From Ornithinimicrobium tianjinense (GTDB lineage Bacteria > Actinomycetota > Actinomycetes > Actinomycetales > Dermatophilaceae): 64,000 nucleotides of DNA. How positions within the stretch are numbered: the stretch's first letter is position 1; every line of letters begins with the position of its first letter. Of this stretch, positions 23,730 through 33,900 are shown in pieces. Both the position numbers and the translations under genes were made by a program. The notes beneath the pieces were generated by a model that did no database searches, had not been told where the DNA came from, and saw only the letters and a list, made by a program, of their open reading frames with translations. The stretch covers positions 230,139 to 294,138 of the forward strand of contig NZ_BMEM01000001.1 of NCBI RefSeq assembly GCF_014636495.1, given 5' to 3'.

Positions 23730-26437
23730 GGCTGCACCGGCTCACGCTGCGCGACGTCAAGGGCGTGCGCGAGCGCACCGTCGACCTGCCCGACGAGGGG
23801 GTCGTGGTCCTGGAGGGTCCCAACGAGGTCGGCAAGACCACGATGCTCGAGGCCTTCGACGCGCTGCTCCGCTACAAGGCGAGCTCGCGGGCAGCGGAGG
23901 TGCGGGCCCTCCAGCCCGTCGACCGTGACGAGGCCCCGTTCGTGGAGGCGGAGTTCACCGTCGGCTCGACCCGGCTGCGCTTCGCCAAGCGCTGGCTGCG
24001 GCAGCCCTCCACGACCCTGCACGTCCTCTCCGGCCGTCCCGAGCAGCTCACCGGCGACCAGGCTCAGCAACGGGTCGACGCCCTGCTGCAGCAGCACCTC
24101 GACCGCACGCTGTTCGACGCGCTGCGCTACACGCAGGCCGGCGACGGCACGGTCGCGCCGCTCGTCGCCAGCACGGTCCTCACGGAGGCGCTCGACGCCG
24201 CGGCCGGCGCGAGCCAGCACGCCGACGGTGCCGACGCGATCCTCGACGCCGTCGAGAAGGAGTACCGCCTCTACTTCACGCCCACCGGTCGGCCCACCGG
24301 CGACTACCGCGCGGCGATGACCCGTCACACCCAGGCACAGCAGGACGTCGTCGAGGCCCACCGGCGCGTGGAGGAGGCCCGGGAGCTCCTGGATCGTCAC
24401 CAGGCCGCCCGACGGCGGGTCGCCGAGGTCGAGCCCCGGCTGGCCGCCGCTCAGGCCGCGCTGGAGCAGGCCGAGGACGCTGACGCCAGGGTGGAGCTGG
24501 TCGTCAGCGCCCATCGGGAGGCCGTCGAACGGTCTGCGCAGGCTCAGGAGCTGCACCGCGCTGCTGAGCGCGGGGTCGAGCAGCGTCGGGCACTGGCCCA
24601 GGAGCAGCAGGACCTGGCCGCGTCGCTTGCGCGCGCCCGGGCCGCGCAGCAGCAGGACGCGCGCGCCGCGGAGGTCCGCGGCACGGCGTCGGTCGCGGCC
24701 GAGGAGGAGCTCGCCAGGGCGGCGACCGCCGTCGAGGAGTCCACCGTTGCGCTCGACGAGGCAAGGGCGCACGCCGACCACCTGGCGGACGTGCGCGAGC
24801 TGGCCTCGGTCGAGGAGCTCTTCGCGCACACGACGGCGCTCGTCGGGGATCTGGACCGGGCTCGCGAGGCGCTCCCGGCCCGGCCCGTCACCCGCGAGAC
24901 GGCGCGCGGCCTGCGCCGTCTGCAGGACCGCTACGACGCCCTCGTCGCTCAGCACTCAGCCGCCACGCCGGTCGTCGAGGTCGAGTCGCTCGGCGCCTCG
25001 ATCGAGGTCACCGTGGGGCAGCGCGAGCGCGGCACCGCCGTGGGCGCCGGTGAGCGCGGGCGGGTCAGCGTCTCCCACGACACCACCGTGGAGATCCCCG
25101 GACAGGCGCGCCTCCGGATCTTCCTGCACGAGGAGGCCCTGGGTCGTGCGAGCGAGATCCACGGACTCCAGGAGCAGCTCGCCGCCGCCCTCTCCGACCT
25201 GGGCGCGGCCGACGTCGACGGGGTGGACGCGCTCGCCGACGCCACCGAGGCAGCGGAGAGCGCGGTGCGCGAGCGGCAGGGTGAGCTCGGTGCCCTGCTC
25301 CGGCCGTTCGGTGCCGCGGTCGCCGCTGAAGCCGCTCGGGGCGCCGTCCCGGGCGCGATCGACGAGCGGGTCGAGCTGGCTCGCCGACGGGTGCGCGAGC
25401 ACCGGCAGGGGCTCGGCGACCGGCCCGGCCAGGCAGAGCAGGGGGAGGCGCTGCCCAGCGACGAGCCGGCGGCGCGTGCGGCCGTCGACCGTGCCACGGC
25501 AGCGCTGCGGGCGGCGCGTGAGCGGCACCGGGCGGCAGGGTCGGTGGCGGCCACCACGCGGCAGGAGGTGGCGGCACTGACCCGGCGGCTCGACCACGCA
25601 CAGGGGAGGATCGACGCCGACTCCGCCAGGTGGGAGGCGCTCGGTCAGCACCTGGCCTCCGTGCGCGCCGAGCGCCCGGACGACCAGCTCGTCGCCGACG
25701 CCCAGGCCTGGGCTGAGCGGGCCCGGGCAGCTGCGGTGCAGGTGAGCCAGGCCGAGGCCGCCCTCGTGGCGGCGGACGTGGCCGCGGTTCGAGCGGCTCT
25801 GAGCCGGGCCCGCGACGAGGTGCAGTCGGCCGCCGCCGAGCGCGACGACGCCCGTGCGGCGCTGCATACCCTGGCGGGGCAGGTCGAGATGGTCGCGGGT
25901 GAGGGCCGGCAGGAGCTCTACGACCTGGCCGTCGCCGACCTGGGCGATGCGGAGCGCGAGCTGCGCGCCGTGGACCGCCGTGCGCGTGCTGCGAGGCACC
26001 TGCGGGAGTCGCTGACCCAGCACCGGGACGCCGCGCACCGGCTCTACGTCCGTCCTTACACGCAGGCGATCGAGCAGCTCGGCCAGCGGGTCTACGGCCC
26101 CAGCTTCCGGGTCACCGTGGCGGAGGACCTCAGCCTCGCTGCCCGCACCGTCGACGGTGTCACGGTGCCCTACGCGCAGCTGTCGGGTGGGGCCAAGGAG
26201 CAGCTGGGGATCCTGGCGAGGCTCGCGGTGGCGCGGCTGGTCGACCCTGAGCACGGCGTGCCCGTCGTCATCGACGACGCGCTGGGCTACTCCGACCCGG
26301 TGCGGCTCCGGCAGATGAGCCAGGTCCTGGGTGCCGCGGACGGCGACGCCGCGGGCGTGCAGGTCATCCTGCTGACCTGCACGCCCGAGCGTTACGCCTC
26401 GATCCCGCACGTACGGACCGTGCGGCTCACGGCCTGA
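23726..26437 (+). CDS. SbcC/YhaN-like AAA ATPase with long coiled coils
   Basis: A protein of 903 residues in the SMC/Rad50 style. The N-terminal Walker A is EGPNEVGKTTMLEAFDAL (about 31-48). Long alanine/arginine/glutamate-rich coiled-coil regions follow (about 200-360 and 530-780). The C-terminal signature is LSGGAKEQLGILARLAVARL (about 822-841), with a Walker B-like VPVVIDDALGYSD. It partners the nuclease encoded just upstream. The globular insert around 410-480 is of unclear role. It is shorter than E. coli SbcC and closer to YhaN. Confidence 0.87.
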   Translation: MRLHRLTLRDVKGVRERTVDLPDEGVVVLEGPNEVGKTTMLEAFDALLRYKASSRAAEVRALQPVDRDEAPFVEAEFTVGSTRLRFAKRWLRQPSTTLHVLSGRPEQLTGDQAQQRVDALLQQHLDRTLFDALRYTQAGDGTVAPLVASTVLTEALDAAAGASQHADGADAILDAVEKEYRLYFTPTGRPTGDYRAAMTRHTQAQQDVVEAHRRVEEARELLDRHQAARRRVAEVEPRLAAAQAALEQAEDADARVELVVSAHREAVERSAQAQELHRAAERGVEQRRALAQEQQDLAASLARARAAQQQDARAAEVRGTASVAAEEELARAATAVEESTVALDEARAHADHLADVRELASVEELFAHTTALVGDLDRAREALPARPVTRETARGLRRLQDRYDALVAQHSAATPVVEVESLGASIEVTVGQRERGTAVGAGERGRVSVSHDTTVEIPGQARLRIFLHEEALGRASEIHGLQEQLAAALSDLGAADVDGVDALADATEAAESAVRERQGELGALLRPFGAAVAAEAARGAVPGAIDERVELARRRVREHRQGLGDRPGQAEQGEALPSDEPAARAAVDRATAALRAARERHRAAGSVAATTRQEVAALTRRLDHAQGRIDADSARWEALGQHLASVRAERPDDQLVADAQAWAERARAAAVQVSQAEAALVAADVAAVRAALSRARDEVQSAAAERDDARAALHTLAGQVEMVAGEGRQELYDLAVADLGDAERELRAVDRRARAARHLRESLTQHRDAAHRLYVRPYTQAIEQLGQRVYGPSFRVTVAEDLSLAARTVDGVTVPYAQLSGGAKEQLGILARLAVARLVDPEHGVPVVIDDALGYSDPVRLRQMSQVLGAADGDAAGVQVILLTCTPERYASIPHVRTVRLTA

Positions 26438-26487
26438 CCCGGTGTCCGGGGCCGTCGGGAGGGGCCGGTGCAGGGGCCGCCGCCCGG

Positions 26488-28647
26488 TCAGCTCGACAGG
26501 ATCTCCCGCGCGCTGACCTCGGGGCGCAGGTCCAGACGTCGCAGCAGCTGGGCGTTGAGCGCGACCACCACGGTCGAGACCGACATCAGCATCGCGCCCA
26601 CGCTCATCGGCAGGACGAACCCCACCGGGGCCAGGATGCCTGCAGCGAGCGGCACGGCGGCCAGGTTGTAGCCGGCGGCCCACCACAGGTTCTGCTTCAT
26701 CTTGCGGTAGCTGGCCCGCGACAGCTCCATGACCGACAGCACCGAACGGGGGTCGGAGCTGGCGAGGATGACGCCCGCGGAGGCGATCGCCACGTCCGTC
26801 CCGGCACCGATCGCGATGCCGACGTCGGCCTGGGCCAATGCGGGAGCGTCGTTGACGCCGTCGCCGACGAACGCCACCGACAGACCCTCGCGCTGCAGCT
26901 GGGCGACCTTGGCGGACTTGTCCTCGGGACGGACCCCCGCGAAGACGCGGTCGATGCCCAGCTCACGCGCCACCGCCTCGGCCACGGGCTGCGCGTCGCC
27001 GGTGATCATGACGACCTGGACCCCGAGCGTGTGCAGGGCCTCGACCGCCTCGCGCGACTCCGGGCGGATCTCGTCGGCGACCCGCAGGGCCCCGACCACC
27101 TCGCCGTCGACCACCACGTGGAGGACCGTGGCACCCTCCGCGTGCCAGGCCTGCGCCACCGGCAGCTCCTCAGCCTCGTGCTCGGCGAGCAGGTAGGGGC
27201 CACCCACCCGGACCGTGCGGCCCTCCACCGTGGCCGTGACACCCACGGCGGGGGAGGAGGTGAATCCGCTGGAGTCCAGGATGCTCAGCCCGCTGCTCTG
27301 TGCCGCGGCCACGATGGCCCGCGCGAGCGGGTGCTCGCTGTCGCTCTCGGCCGCGGCGGCCAGCGCGAGGATCTCCTCCACCGTGCGCCCGTCCACCGGC
27401 TCGGTGGCCGTGACGGCCGGCTCGCCCTTGGTCAGCGTGCCCGTCTTGTCGAAGAGGACCGCCTCGACGGTGCGCATCCGCTCCAGGGCCAGCCGGTCCT
27501 TGACGAGCACGCCCCCACGGGCCGCGCGCTCGGTCGCGATCGAGACGACGAGCGGGATGGCGAGCCCGAGGGCGTGGGGGCAGGCGATGACGAGGACCGT
27601 GATCGCCCGCACCACCGCGCTGTCCGGCAGACCTACCAGGCTCCAGACCACCGCGGTGACGCCTGCGGCGACCAGGGCGAACCAGAACAGCCAGCCGGCG
27701 GCGCGGTCGGCGAGCCGCTGGGCGCGCGACGACGAGCTCTGGGCGTCAGCCACCAGCCGCTGGATGCCGGCGAGGGTGGTCTCGTCGCCGGTGGCCGTGA
27801 CCTCCACACGCAGGCCCGAGTCAGTGGCGACGGTGCCCGCGACGACCGGGTCGCCGACCTGGCGCCGCACGGTCACCGACTCTCCGGTCACCATGGACTC
27901 GTCCATGCTCGCGCTGCCCTGCACGACGCGTCCGTCCGCCGGGACCGACCCGCCCGGGCGCACCAGCACGACATCGCCCATCTGCAGGTCGGCCGGAGCG
28001 ACGCGGACGACCTGATCGCCCTCGACGCGCTCGGCCTCGTCGGGCAGCAACGCCGCCAGGGAGTCCAGGGCCGACGTGGTCTGCGCGAGCGAGCGCATCT
28101 CGATCCAGTGCCCGAGAAGCATGATGACGACCAGCAGGGTGAGCTCCCACCAGAAGTCCAGCTCGTGGTGCAGCACGCCGAGGCTGGCGCCGACCGACGC
28201 GACGAAGGCGACCGTGATGGCCAGGCCGATCAGCAGCATCATGCCCGGCTTGCGGGAGCGGATCTCGGAGATCGCGCCCGTCAGGAACGGCCGGCCTCCC
28301 CAGAGGTAGACGACAGACCCCAGCACCGGCGAGATCCACGTCGTCCAGCCGTCGTGCGGGAGCTCGTAGCCGACCAGGTCCGCGAACATCGGGCTGAAGG
28401 TGACCACCGGCACCGCGAGGGCGAGCATGATCCAGAACAGCCGACGGAACTGACCTACGTGGTCGCCATGACCACCGTGACCCGCGTGCGCGTCGTGACT
28501 TGAGTGCGCGTCGTGACCGGCGTGCGCGTCGTGACCGGCGTGCGCGTCGTGACCGGCGTGCGCGTCACTGGGGTCCTTCTCCGCAGCGTCCTGGACGGTT
28601 GGCATGGGGGGCACGTGCCCCGCTCCGTGGTGCTGGTGCTCGCTCAT
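26488..28647 (-). CDS. copB: CopB-like P1B-type copper-transporting ATPase
   Basis: A P-type ATPase of 719 residues. The transmembrane metal site is CPH (VIACPHALGLAIPLV), the signature of the P1B-3 CopB class. Phosphorylation is at DKTGTLTKGEP, the actuator motif is TGES, and the hinge is VAFVGDGVNDAPAL. The cytoplasmic N terminus is a histidine-rich tail (about 25-65) made of repeated DAHAGH units instead of a CxxC domain. It exports copper (or silver). The ATG at 28647 overlaps the OsmC gene by four bases. A CsoR-like operator lies 16 bp upstream, inside the OsmC gene. Confidence 0.9.
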   Translation of the reverse strand: MSEHQHHGAGHVPPMPTVQDAAEKDPSDAHAGHDAHAGHDAHAGHDAHSSHDAHAGHGGHGDHVGQFRRLFWIMLALAVPVVTFSPMFADLVGYELPHDGWTTWISPVLGSVVYLWGGRPFLTGAISEIRSRKPGMMLLIGLAITVAFVASVGASLGVLHHELDFWWELTLLVVIMLLGHWIEMRSLAQTTSALDSLAALLPDEAERVEGDQVVRVAPADLQMGDVVLVRPGGSVPADGRVVQGSASMDESMVTGESVTVRRQVGDPVVAGTVATDSGLRVEVTATGDETTLAGIQRLVADAQSSSSRAQRLADRAAGWLFWFALVAAGVTAVVWSLVGLPDSAVVRAITVLVIACPHALGLAIPLVVSIATERAARGGVLVKDRLALERMRTVEAVLFDKTGTLTKGEPAVTATEPVDGRTVEEILALAAAAESDSEHPLARAIVAAAQSSGLSILDSSGFTSSPAVGVTATVEGRTVRVGGPYLLAEHEAEELPVAQAWHAEGATVLHVVVDGEVVGALRVADEIRPESREAVEALHTLGVQVVMITGDAQPVAEAVARELGIDRVFAGVRPEDKSAKVAQLQREGLSVAFVGDGVNDAPALAQADVGIAIGAGTDVAIASAGVILASSDPRSVLSVMELSRASYRKMKQNLWWAAGYNLAAVPLAAGILAPVGFVLPMSVGAMLMSVSTVVVALNAQLLRRLDLRPEVSAREILSS
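28484..28571. repeat. 18-bp tandem repeat encoding the His-rich tail of CopB
   Basis: Near-identical 18-bp units (gcgtcgtgaccggcgtgc) recur about five times. On the minus strand they encode Ala-His-Asp/Gly-His blocks. Copy number is likely to vary by slippage, changing metal-binding capacity of the ATPase tail. Confidence 0.8.
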
Positions 28648-29153
28648 ATCTGCTCCAACCGCATACCCCTGGGGGGTATTCCTTCGGACGTGGCGACGAG
28701 GGTCTCGACCTCGTGCTCCACGGGGAAGTTCACCGACGAGGCGATGAAGCAGGCCCGGTTGGCCTCCTCGTGCAGCTGCGGCATGAGCCTGACGTGCGCC
28801 GCCTCCGTCACTGTCACCGTCGGGCGCAGCAGGACGCGGGTGAAACGCCCGCCGATCCCCTCCTGCTCCATCCAGCCCAGGGGCCGGTCCTGGTATGCCG
28901 TGACCGTCACCCCGTGCGTGACCGCGACGTGGAGCAGCGAGAGCAGGTGGCACTCGCTCAGCGCGGCCAGCAGGAGGACCTCGGGGTTCCACCGGGCCGC
29001 GTCGCCGCGGAACGGCCGGTCGGCGGAGAGCTCGAGGTCGGGCCGCCCCTCGCTGCGGGCCAGCACCCCCCTCCCGTAGTCGCGGTAGCCGGACGTCCCT
29101 GTCCCGGTGTTCCCGGTCCAGGTGACGGAGAGCTCGTAGGTGTGCGTCGCCAT
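28644..29153 (-). CDS. OsmC-family protein
   Basis: A protein of 169 residues. The OsmC fold is suggested by TYELSVTWTGN at the start, FRGDAARWNPEVLLLAALSECHLLSLLHVA (about 45-75) with the conserved Glu and Cys, and a C-terminal NFPVEHEVETLV. Only one clear catalytic-type cysteine is in the expected place (SECHLL), with another near ANRACFIAS, matching the two-cysteine peroxidase arrangement. It probably reduces organic hydroperoxides or handles thiols. It is co-transcribed with copB, so copper-induced oxidative stress is a sensible context. Confidence 0.82.
   Translation of the reverse strand: MATHTYELSVTWTGNTGTGTSGYRDYGRGVLARSEGRPDLELSADRPFRGDAARWNPEVLLLAALSECHLLSLLHVAVTHGVTVTAYQDRPLGWMEQEGIGGRFTRVLLRPTVTVTEAAHVRLMPQLHEEANRACFIASSVNFPVEHEVETLVATSEGIPPRGMRLEQI
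28663..28679. promoter_or_regulatory. CsoR-like copper operator inside the 3' end of the OsmC gene
   Basis: A perfect dyad ATACCCC-tgg-GGGGTAT, typical of CsoR operators, lies 16 bp upstream of the copB start and within the last codons of the OsmC gene. It would let copper control copB from an internal promoter independently of the OsmC promoter. Confidence 0.65.
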
Positions 29154-29254
29154 ACCTCCACTCTCGCAGGGCAGAACTGCGGCTGCAGGTGTCCGCAGGA
29201 GCCGGCCCGGGGTCATGAGACGATGTTCCTTGCGTCCGGCGCCACGCCGGGCAC

Positions 29255-29327
29255 GCCCTCGTAGCTCAGGGGATAGAGCACCGCTCTCCTAAAGCGGGTG
29301 TCGCAGGTTCGAATCCTGCCGGGGGCA
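29255..29327 (+). tRNA. tRNA-Arg(CCT), 3' half supplied by the integrated element
   Basis: A complete 73-nt cloverleaf. The acceptor GCCCTCG pairs with CGGGGGC (one T:G), the anticodon stem CCGCT/AGCGG closes the loop CTCCTAA with anticodon CCT, and the T arm is GCAGG-TTCGAAT-CCTGC. No CCA is encoded. It is the attachment site of the element to its right; from the anticodon loop onward the sequence comes from the element (see the fragment at 36987-37028). Confidence 0.95.
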
Positions 29328-29344
29328 CTTTGTGTTTCTGCAGT

Positions 29345-30487
29345 TCAGATGCCTTCTCCCGTCTGCAGTGGCAGTGGTCGGCCTGAGGTTTGGCCCGGAC
29401 TGGTGCCTGATTGGTGCCCGAAGGCGCGGTTGATCCGCTCGATGGCGGCCCGCTCGGCGTCGGTGCCCATGAGGTGCCCGTAGGTGTCCAGCGTCAGCTT
29501 CGTGGAGCTGTGACCGAGCCAGACCGCGATGGTCTTGATGTCCACGCCGGCCGCGATCCACAGGCTGGCAGCCGTGTGCCGGAGGTCGTGCGGCCGGCGG
29601 CCGTCGGTCGTCTCGTTCCACCGAACAGCGCGCCGCCAGTTCTGGGCGTGCAGGTATCCACCCTGGCTGGCCGGGAAGAGCAGCTCGTCGGGGCCCAGTC
29701 CCTCAACACGTGCCTTGACCAACGGAAGCGCCAGCGAGAGCAGCGGCACTATCCGGCTGCGCCCGCTCTTGGTGCTGGTGCGCTCGATCACCTTGCCGGT
29801 GCGCCCGGACTGAGGCAGCGACCTGGCGACGACGACCGCCGGGTAGGGAACGTTGGTGACGTCCCGGGCTCGAAGACCGCGCAGCTCGCCGAAGCGGAGC
29901 CCGGTCAGCCCGAGGAACAGCGTGACGTCCGCCTGGGCGCCTGCGTGCTGGCGCTGCTCCTCCACCACGGCCAGCAACTCGTCCATCGTGAAGGGCCTGA
30001 ACTCCCCGCGGCGGCCGCCGGAGTCCGGGCGGGGCAGCCGGACCGCCGCCGCTGGGGAATCGCGGATGACCCGTGACCGCACGGCGTAGTCGAACAACCC
30101 TCGTAGGGTCGTCCGCACGCGTGCCGCCGTTCCCACCGACCGAGTGCTCGCGACCGTGCCCAGGAAGCGCTCGATGTGGACGCGGTTGACGGACCCGATG
30201 GGGCGATGCCCCAGCGCCGGCACGATGTGGACACGCAGGGCGCTCTCGTCGGACTCCCAGGCGCGGACCGAGACCTGGTCGCGCCTGGCCTCGAGGTAGG
30301 TCTTGGCCAGCTGGGCCACCGTGACCCGGCCGGCCGAGGGAGGCACGAAGTCGCCCATGAGGATGAGCTGCTTCTGCTCGCGCTCCCAGACCAGCGCGTC
30401 GGTGCGGCGCTCGAACGACCGGTCGGCGACGACGATGCCCCGGTGCTTGACCTGGACGCGGTAGCGCCTGCCCCGCTTCTGGATCAC
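29345..30487 (-). CDS. int: Tyrosine integrase of the tRNA-Arg element
   Basis: A phage/AICE-type integrase of 380 residues. The N-terminal arm-binding region (MIQKRGRRYRVQVKHRG) and the SAM-like core-binding domain (about 55-150) precede the catalytic domain. Active-site motifs are GLRFGELRGL (Arg), HDLRHTAASLW (His-x-x-Arg), WLGHSSTKLTLDTYGH (His and the Tyr nucleophile). Its 3' end is 18 bp from the tRNA, the usual tRNA-int arrangement. It overlaps the excisionase gene by four bases. Confidence 0.94.
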   Translation of the reverse strand: MIQKRGRRYRVQVKHRGIVVADRSFERRTDALVWEREQKQLILMGDFVPPSAGRVTVAQLAKTYLEARRDQVSVRAWESDESALRVHIVPALGHRPIGSVNRVHIERFLGTVASTRSVGTAARVRTTLRGLFDYAVRSRVIRDSPAAAVRLPRPDSGGRRGEFRPFTMDELLAVVEEQRQHAGAQADVTLFLGLTGLRFGELRGLRARDVTNVPYPAVVVARSLPQSGRTGKVIERTSTKSGRSRIVPLLSLALPLVKARVEGLGPDELLFPASQGGYLHAQNWRRAVRWNETTDGRRPHDLRHTAASLWIAAGVDIKTIAVWLGHSSTKLTLDTYGHLMGTDAERAAIERINRAFGHQSGTSPGQTSGRPLPLQTGEGI

Positions 30488-30681
30488 TCCGGCTCCTCAC
30501 GCTGGGCCTCCAGCCAGTCGTTGAGGTCAGAGGGCGTGAAGAAGACCCGCCGCCAGATCCGGATGGCGGGGGCGAACCGGCGCTGGACCCGCAGGTAGTT
30601 CAAGGTGTTCGGGGAGATGTGGCACCAGCGAGCGGCCTCCTCGACGGTGAGGAGCTCGATGGGGCTGACGGTCTGAGACAT
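30484..30681 (-). CDS. xis: Excisionase-like HTH protein
   Basis: A protein of 65 residues with a MerR-like winged HTH of the AlpA/excisionase type: LLTVEEAARWCHISPNTLNYLR (about 9-30), then RIWRRVFFTPSDLNDWLEAQ (about 41-60). It is directly upstream of and overlapping int, as in many actinomycete integrative elements. It should direct excision and may regulate int. Confidence 0.88.
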   Translation of the reverse strand: MSQTVSPIELLTVEEAARWCHISPNTLNYLRVQRRFAPAIRIWRRVFFTPSDLNDWLEAQREEPE

Positions 30682-30986
30682 GATCTTTCCTTCCGTTCAC
30701 TCGTGATCAGCGAAGAACCGCTGTGTCCCCTAAAGCGTCGAGACCCACCCCAGGGACTCACGGTGCCTCTTCATTCAGTCACTTCTTCTCGTCCGACGCA
30801 CGACCCTCCCCCAAGCCTGTGGACAGCCCCACCCGCCGACCCAGCGCGTCCCCGACCACCAAATCCGCACCTCTGACCGCGTCCCCGCCCCATAAGGATC
30901 TGCCGAGGCAGATCCAGGACACACCCGGTGCACTCGGTCGCCGTGGTGAGACCCTGGGCCTCGCTCGTCCGCTTTGTATAAGCGTG
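30682..30986. other. Non-coding region between xis and relaxase, candidate oriT
   Basis: About 305 bp between divergent genes. It contains a 9-bp perfect inverted repeat with a 2-bp gap, GGATCTGCC-ga-GGCAGATCC (30896-30915), a pyrimidine-rich stretch, and an extended -10 TGTATAAG (30976-30983) just before the relaxase start. Relaxase genes usually lie next to their origin of transfer, so oriT is probably here. The nick site cannot be named. Confidence 0.5.
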
Positions 30987-33900
30987 ATGACGTTGCACAA
31001 GCTCGCCGCAGGGAGCGGGTACACGTACCTGACGAAGCAGGTCGCCGCTCACGATGCCACCGAGAGCCGGCAGGCCGGCCTCGCCTCCTACTACGAGGAG
31101 AAGGGCGAGGCGCCGGGTCGGTGGCTGGGCACCGGCCTCGCCGGGCTCGACCTCGCCGTCGGGGACGTGGTGACCGAGGAGCAGATGAAGCTGCTCTTCG
31201 GTCAGGGTCGCTACCCACGCTCCGACGAGCCCGGGGCGACCGCGAACGGGTGGGGCGCGCTGGGCCGGGCGTTCCCGACCTTCGACGCCACGACCCTGCG
31301 CCAGGTCACGGCCCGGGCCTTCAGCGAGCACAACACCTCACGGGGCCTGCCGTGGAACGCCTCCATCCCGGCGCAGGAGCGGGCAGCGATCCGCACCCGG
31401 GTCGCCCTGGAGGCGTTCGAGCAGCGCCACGGCCGCGCACCCGTGGACGAGGGCGAACTGACCAGGTTCATCGCCAGGGCGTCACGGCCGGCGCAGGTGC
31501 CGGTTGCAGGGTTCGACCTGACGTTCTCCCCGGTGAAGTCGGTCTCGGCCCTGTGGGCCCTCGCCACTCCGGAGGTCGCCCGGCAGGTGGAAGCCGCGCA
31601 CCAGGACGCGGTCCGCGCCACGCTGGCGATGCTCGAGGCCGAGGTCGCGTACACCCGGGTCGGCAAGGGCGGCATCCGCCAGGTGCCCGTCACCGGCCTC
31701 ATCGCAGCAGCCTTCGACCACCGCGACTCACGCACCGGCGACCCGGACCTGCACACCCACGTCGTCGTCTCCAACAAGGTCCAGTCCCTGCCCGAGGAGG
31801 GCGGCCGCTGGCTCACCCTCGACGGACGGATGCTCTTCAAGGCCAAGGTCATGGCCTCCGAGCACTACAACACCCACCTCGAAGCCGGGCTCGTCGACCG
31901 GCTCGACGTCCGCTTCAGCGAGCGTCCGTCACCGGAGGGCAAGCGGGCGGTGCGCGAGATCGACGGCATAGACCCGGCCCTGCTGGACGCGTGGTCGTCC
32001 CGTCGGCAGGCGATCGAGACCCGCCAGCGCGAGCTCGCCGCCACCTTCCGGGCCGACCACGGCCGGAATCCCACGACTGTCGAGTCGCTGGCGCTGGCGC
32101 AGCAGGCGAACCTGGAGACCCGCCCGGGCAAGCACGAACCCCGCTCGGAGGCCGAGCAACGCCAGACCTGGCGGGCGCAGGCCACCGCCGTCCTCTCCCC
32201 CGCGGGACGCAGCCCGGAGGAGATGGTCGCCAGTGCGGTGGGGGCGGGGTGGGGACGCACCCGGGAGCGTGGTGGAGACGTTCGTATTGCCGCAGGTCAG
32301 CGGGTGGAGACGCTCCAGGGACGCATACCTGCGCTCAGGGGTGGGGGCGTGCGCCCCCAGCTCCTCGCCGCCCGCGTCGTAAAGGTGCTGGAGGGGTCGC
32401 GGGCGACGTGGCAGGTGTGGCACGTGCGGGCCGAGACGCTGCGCCAGCTCCGCACCGCCCAGGTCCCCCTCGCCCGGATCGAAGAACACGCGCGTGAGGT
32501 CGAACGCTGGGTCCTGCACCGCTTCTCGGTGCCCGTCGGGGTGCCACCGGAGCTGGGTGAGCCGGAGGTGCTGCGCCGCCCGGACGGCCAGTCCGCCCAC
32601 GTCGTTCACGGCAGCCAGGCCTACACCTCCCGGGCAATCCTGGCCGCCGAGGACGAGCTCCTCGCCCTGGGGTTGCGGCGCGACGGCCGCCAGGCAGACC
32701 CAGTCGTCGTGGAGGACGTGCTGGCCGCCCAGTCTGCGGACGGTCCGAGCCTAGACCGGTCGCAGACGGCGATGGTCCGCACCCTGGCCACGAGCGGGTG
32801 CCGGGTGCAGGTCGCCCTCGCCCCGGCCGGCGCCGGCAAGACCGCCGCCCTACGCGTCCTCGCCCGGGCCTGGGAGACCTCCGGCGGCACCGTCCTCGGA
32901 TTGGCACCCACGGCGGTCGCGGCCGAGGAGCTCGGCCACGCCACCGGCATCCATGCCGACACCCTTGCCAAGTACCTCCACCAGACCACCGTCGCAGGTG
33001 CTTCACCGGGAACGAGCACGACGACTGCCGTAGGTGGAGCGATCGGCCCAGGGACGTTGGTGCTGATCGACGAGGCCGGGATGGCCGGCACCCGGAACCT
33101 CGCGGCCGTGGTCCGCCACGTGGTCGACGCCGGTGGCAGCGTGCGCCTGGTCGGGGACGACCAGCAGCTGGCCGCAGTCGCGGCCGGCGGGATCTTCCGG
33201 GACCTGGCTGAGCAGGGCTACGCGCACGGCACCACCGCCACGCTGACCGAGCTGCACCGGTTCACCGACCCCGCCGAAGGCACCGCCACCCTCGCGATCC
33301 GCGACGGCGACCCCACCGCGCTGGAGCACTACCTCGACCGAGACCGGGTCCACGCCGGCGACACCGGGGACGTGGTCGAGGCGGCGTACGCCGCCTGGGC
33401 GGCCGACCAGCAGGCCGGGCTGTCCAGCCTGCTGCTGGCCGCGACCCGCGACACCGTGCGCGAGCTGAACCAGCGCGCCCGGACCGACCGCCTCGACACC
33501 ACTGGGCAGCCGCCTGGGCGCGAGGTGACCCTGAGCGACAGCACCCGCGCCAGCGCCGGGGACACCGTGATCACCCGCCGCAACGACCGCAGTCTGCGTA
33601 CCGCCGACGGGTCCTGGGTCAAGAACGGTGACCGATGGCACGTCCTCGAAGTCCGCCCCGACGGTGCCGTCCTGGTCGAGGGCCACTCTGCCCGGCGCGA
33701 GAGCGAGCCGGGTCACGTCACCCTGCCGGCCGGGTACGTAGTCGAGCACGTGCAGCTGGGGTACGCCAGCACCATCCACGGCGCCCAGGGCGCGACCGTC
33801 GACACCACGCACACCGTCCTCGCCGGCTCCGAGTCGCGCCAGGCGTTGTACGTCGCGCTCTCCCGCGGGCGTCAGACCAACCACCTCTACCTCGCCACCC

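Noticed and set aside
30723..30986. N-terminal extension of the relaxase frame
   Set aside because: It runs through low-complexity sequence with an inverted repeat and a -10 box; family members start with MTLHKL-like sequence at 30987.
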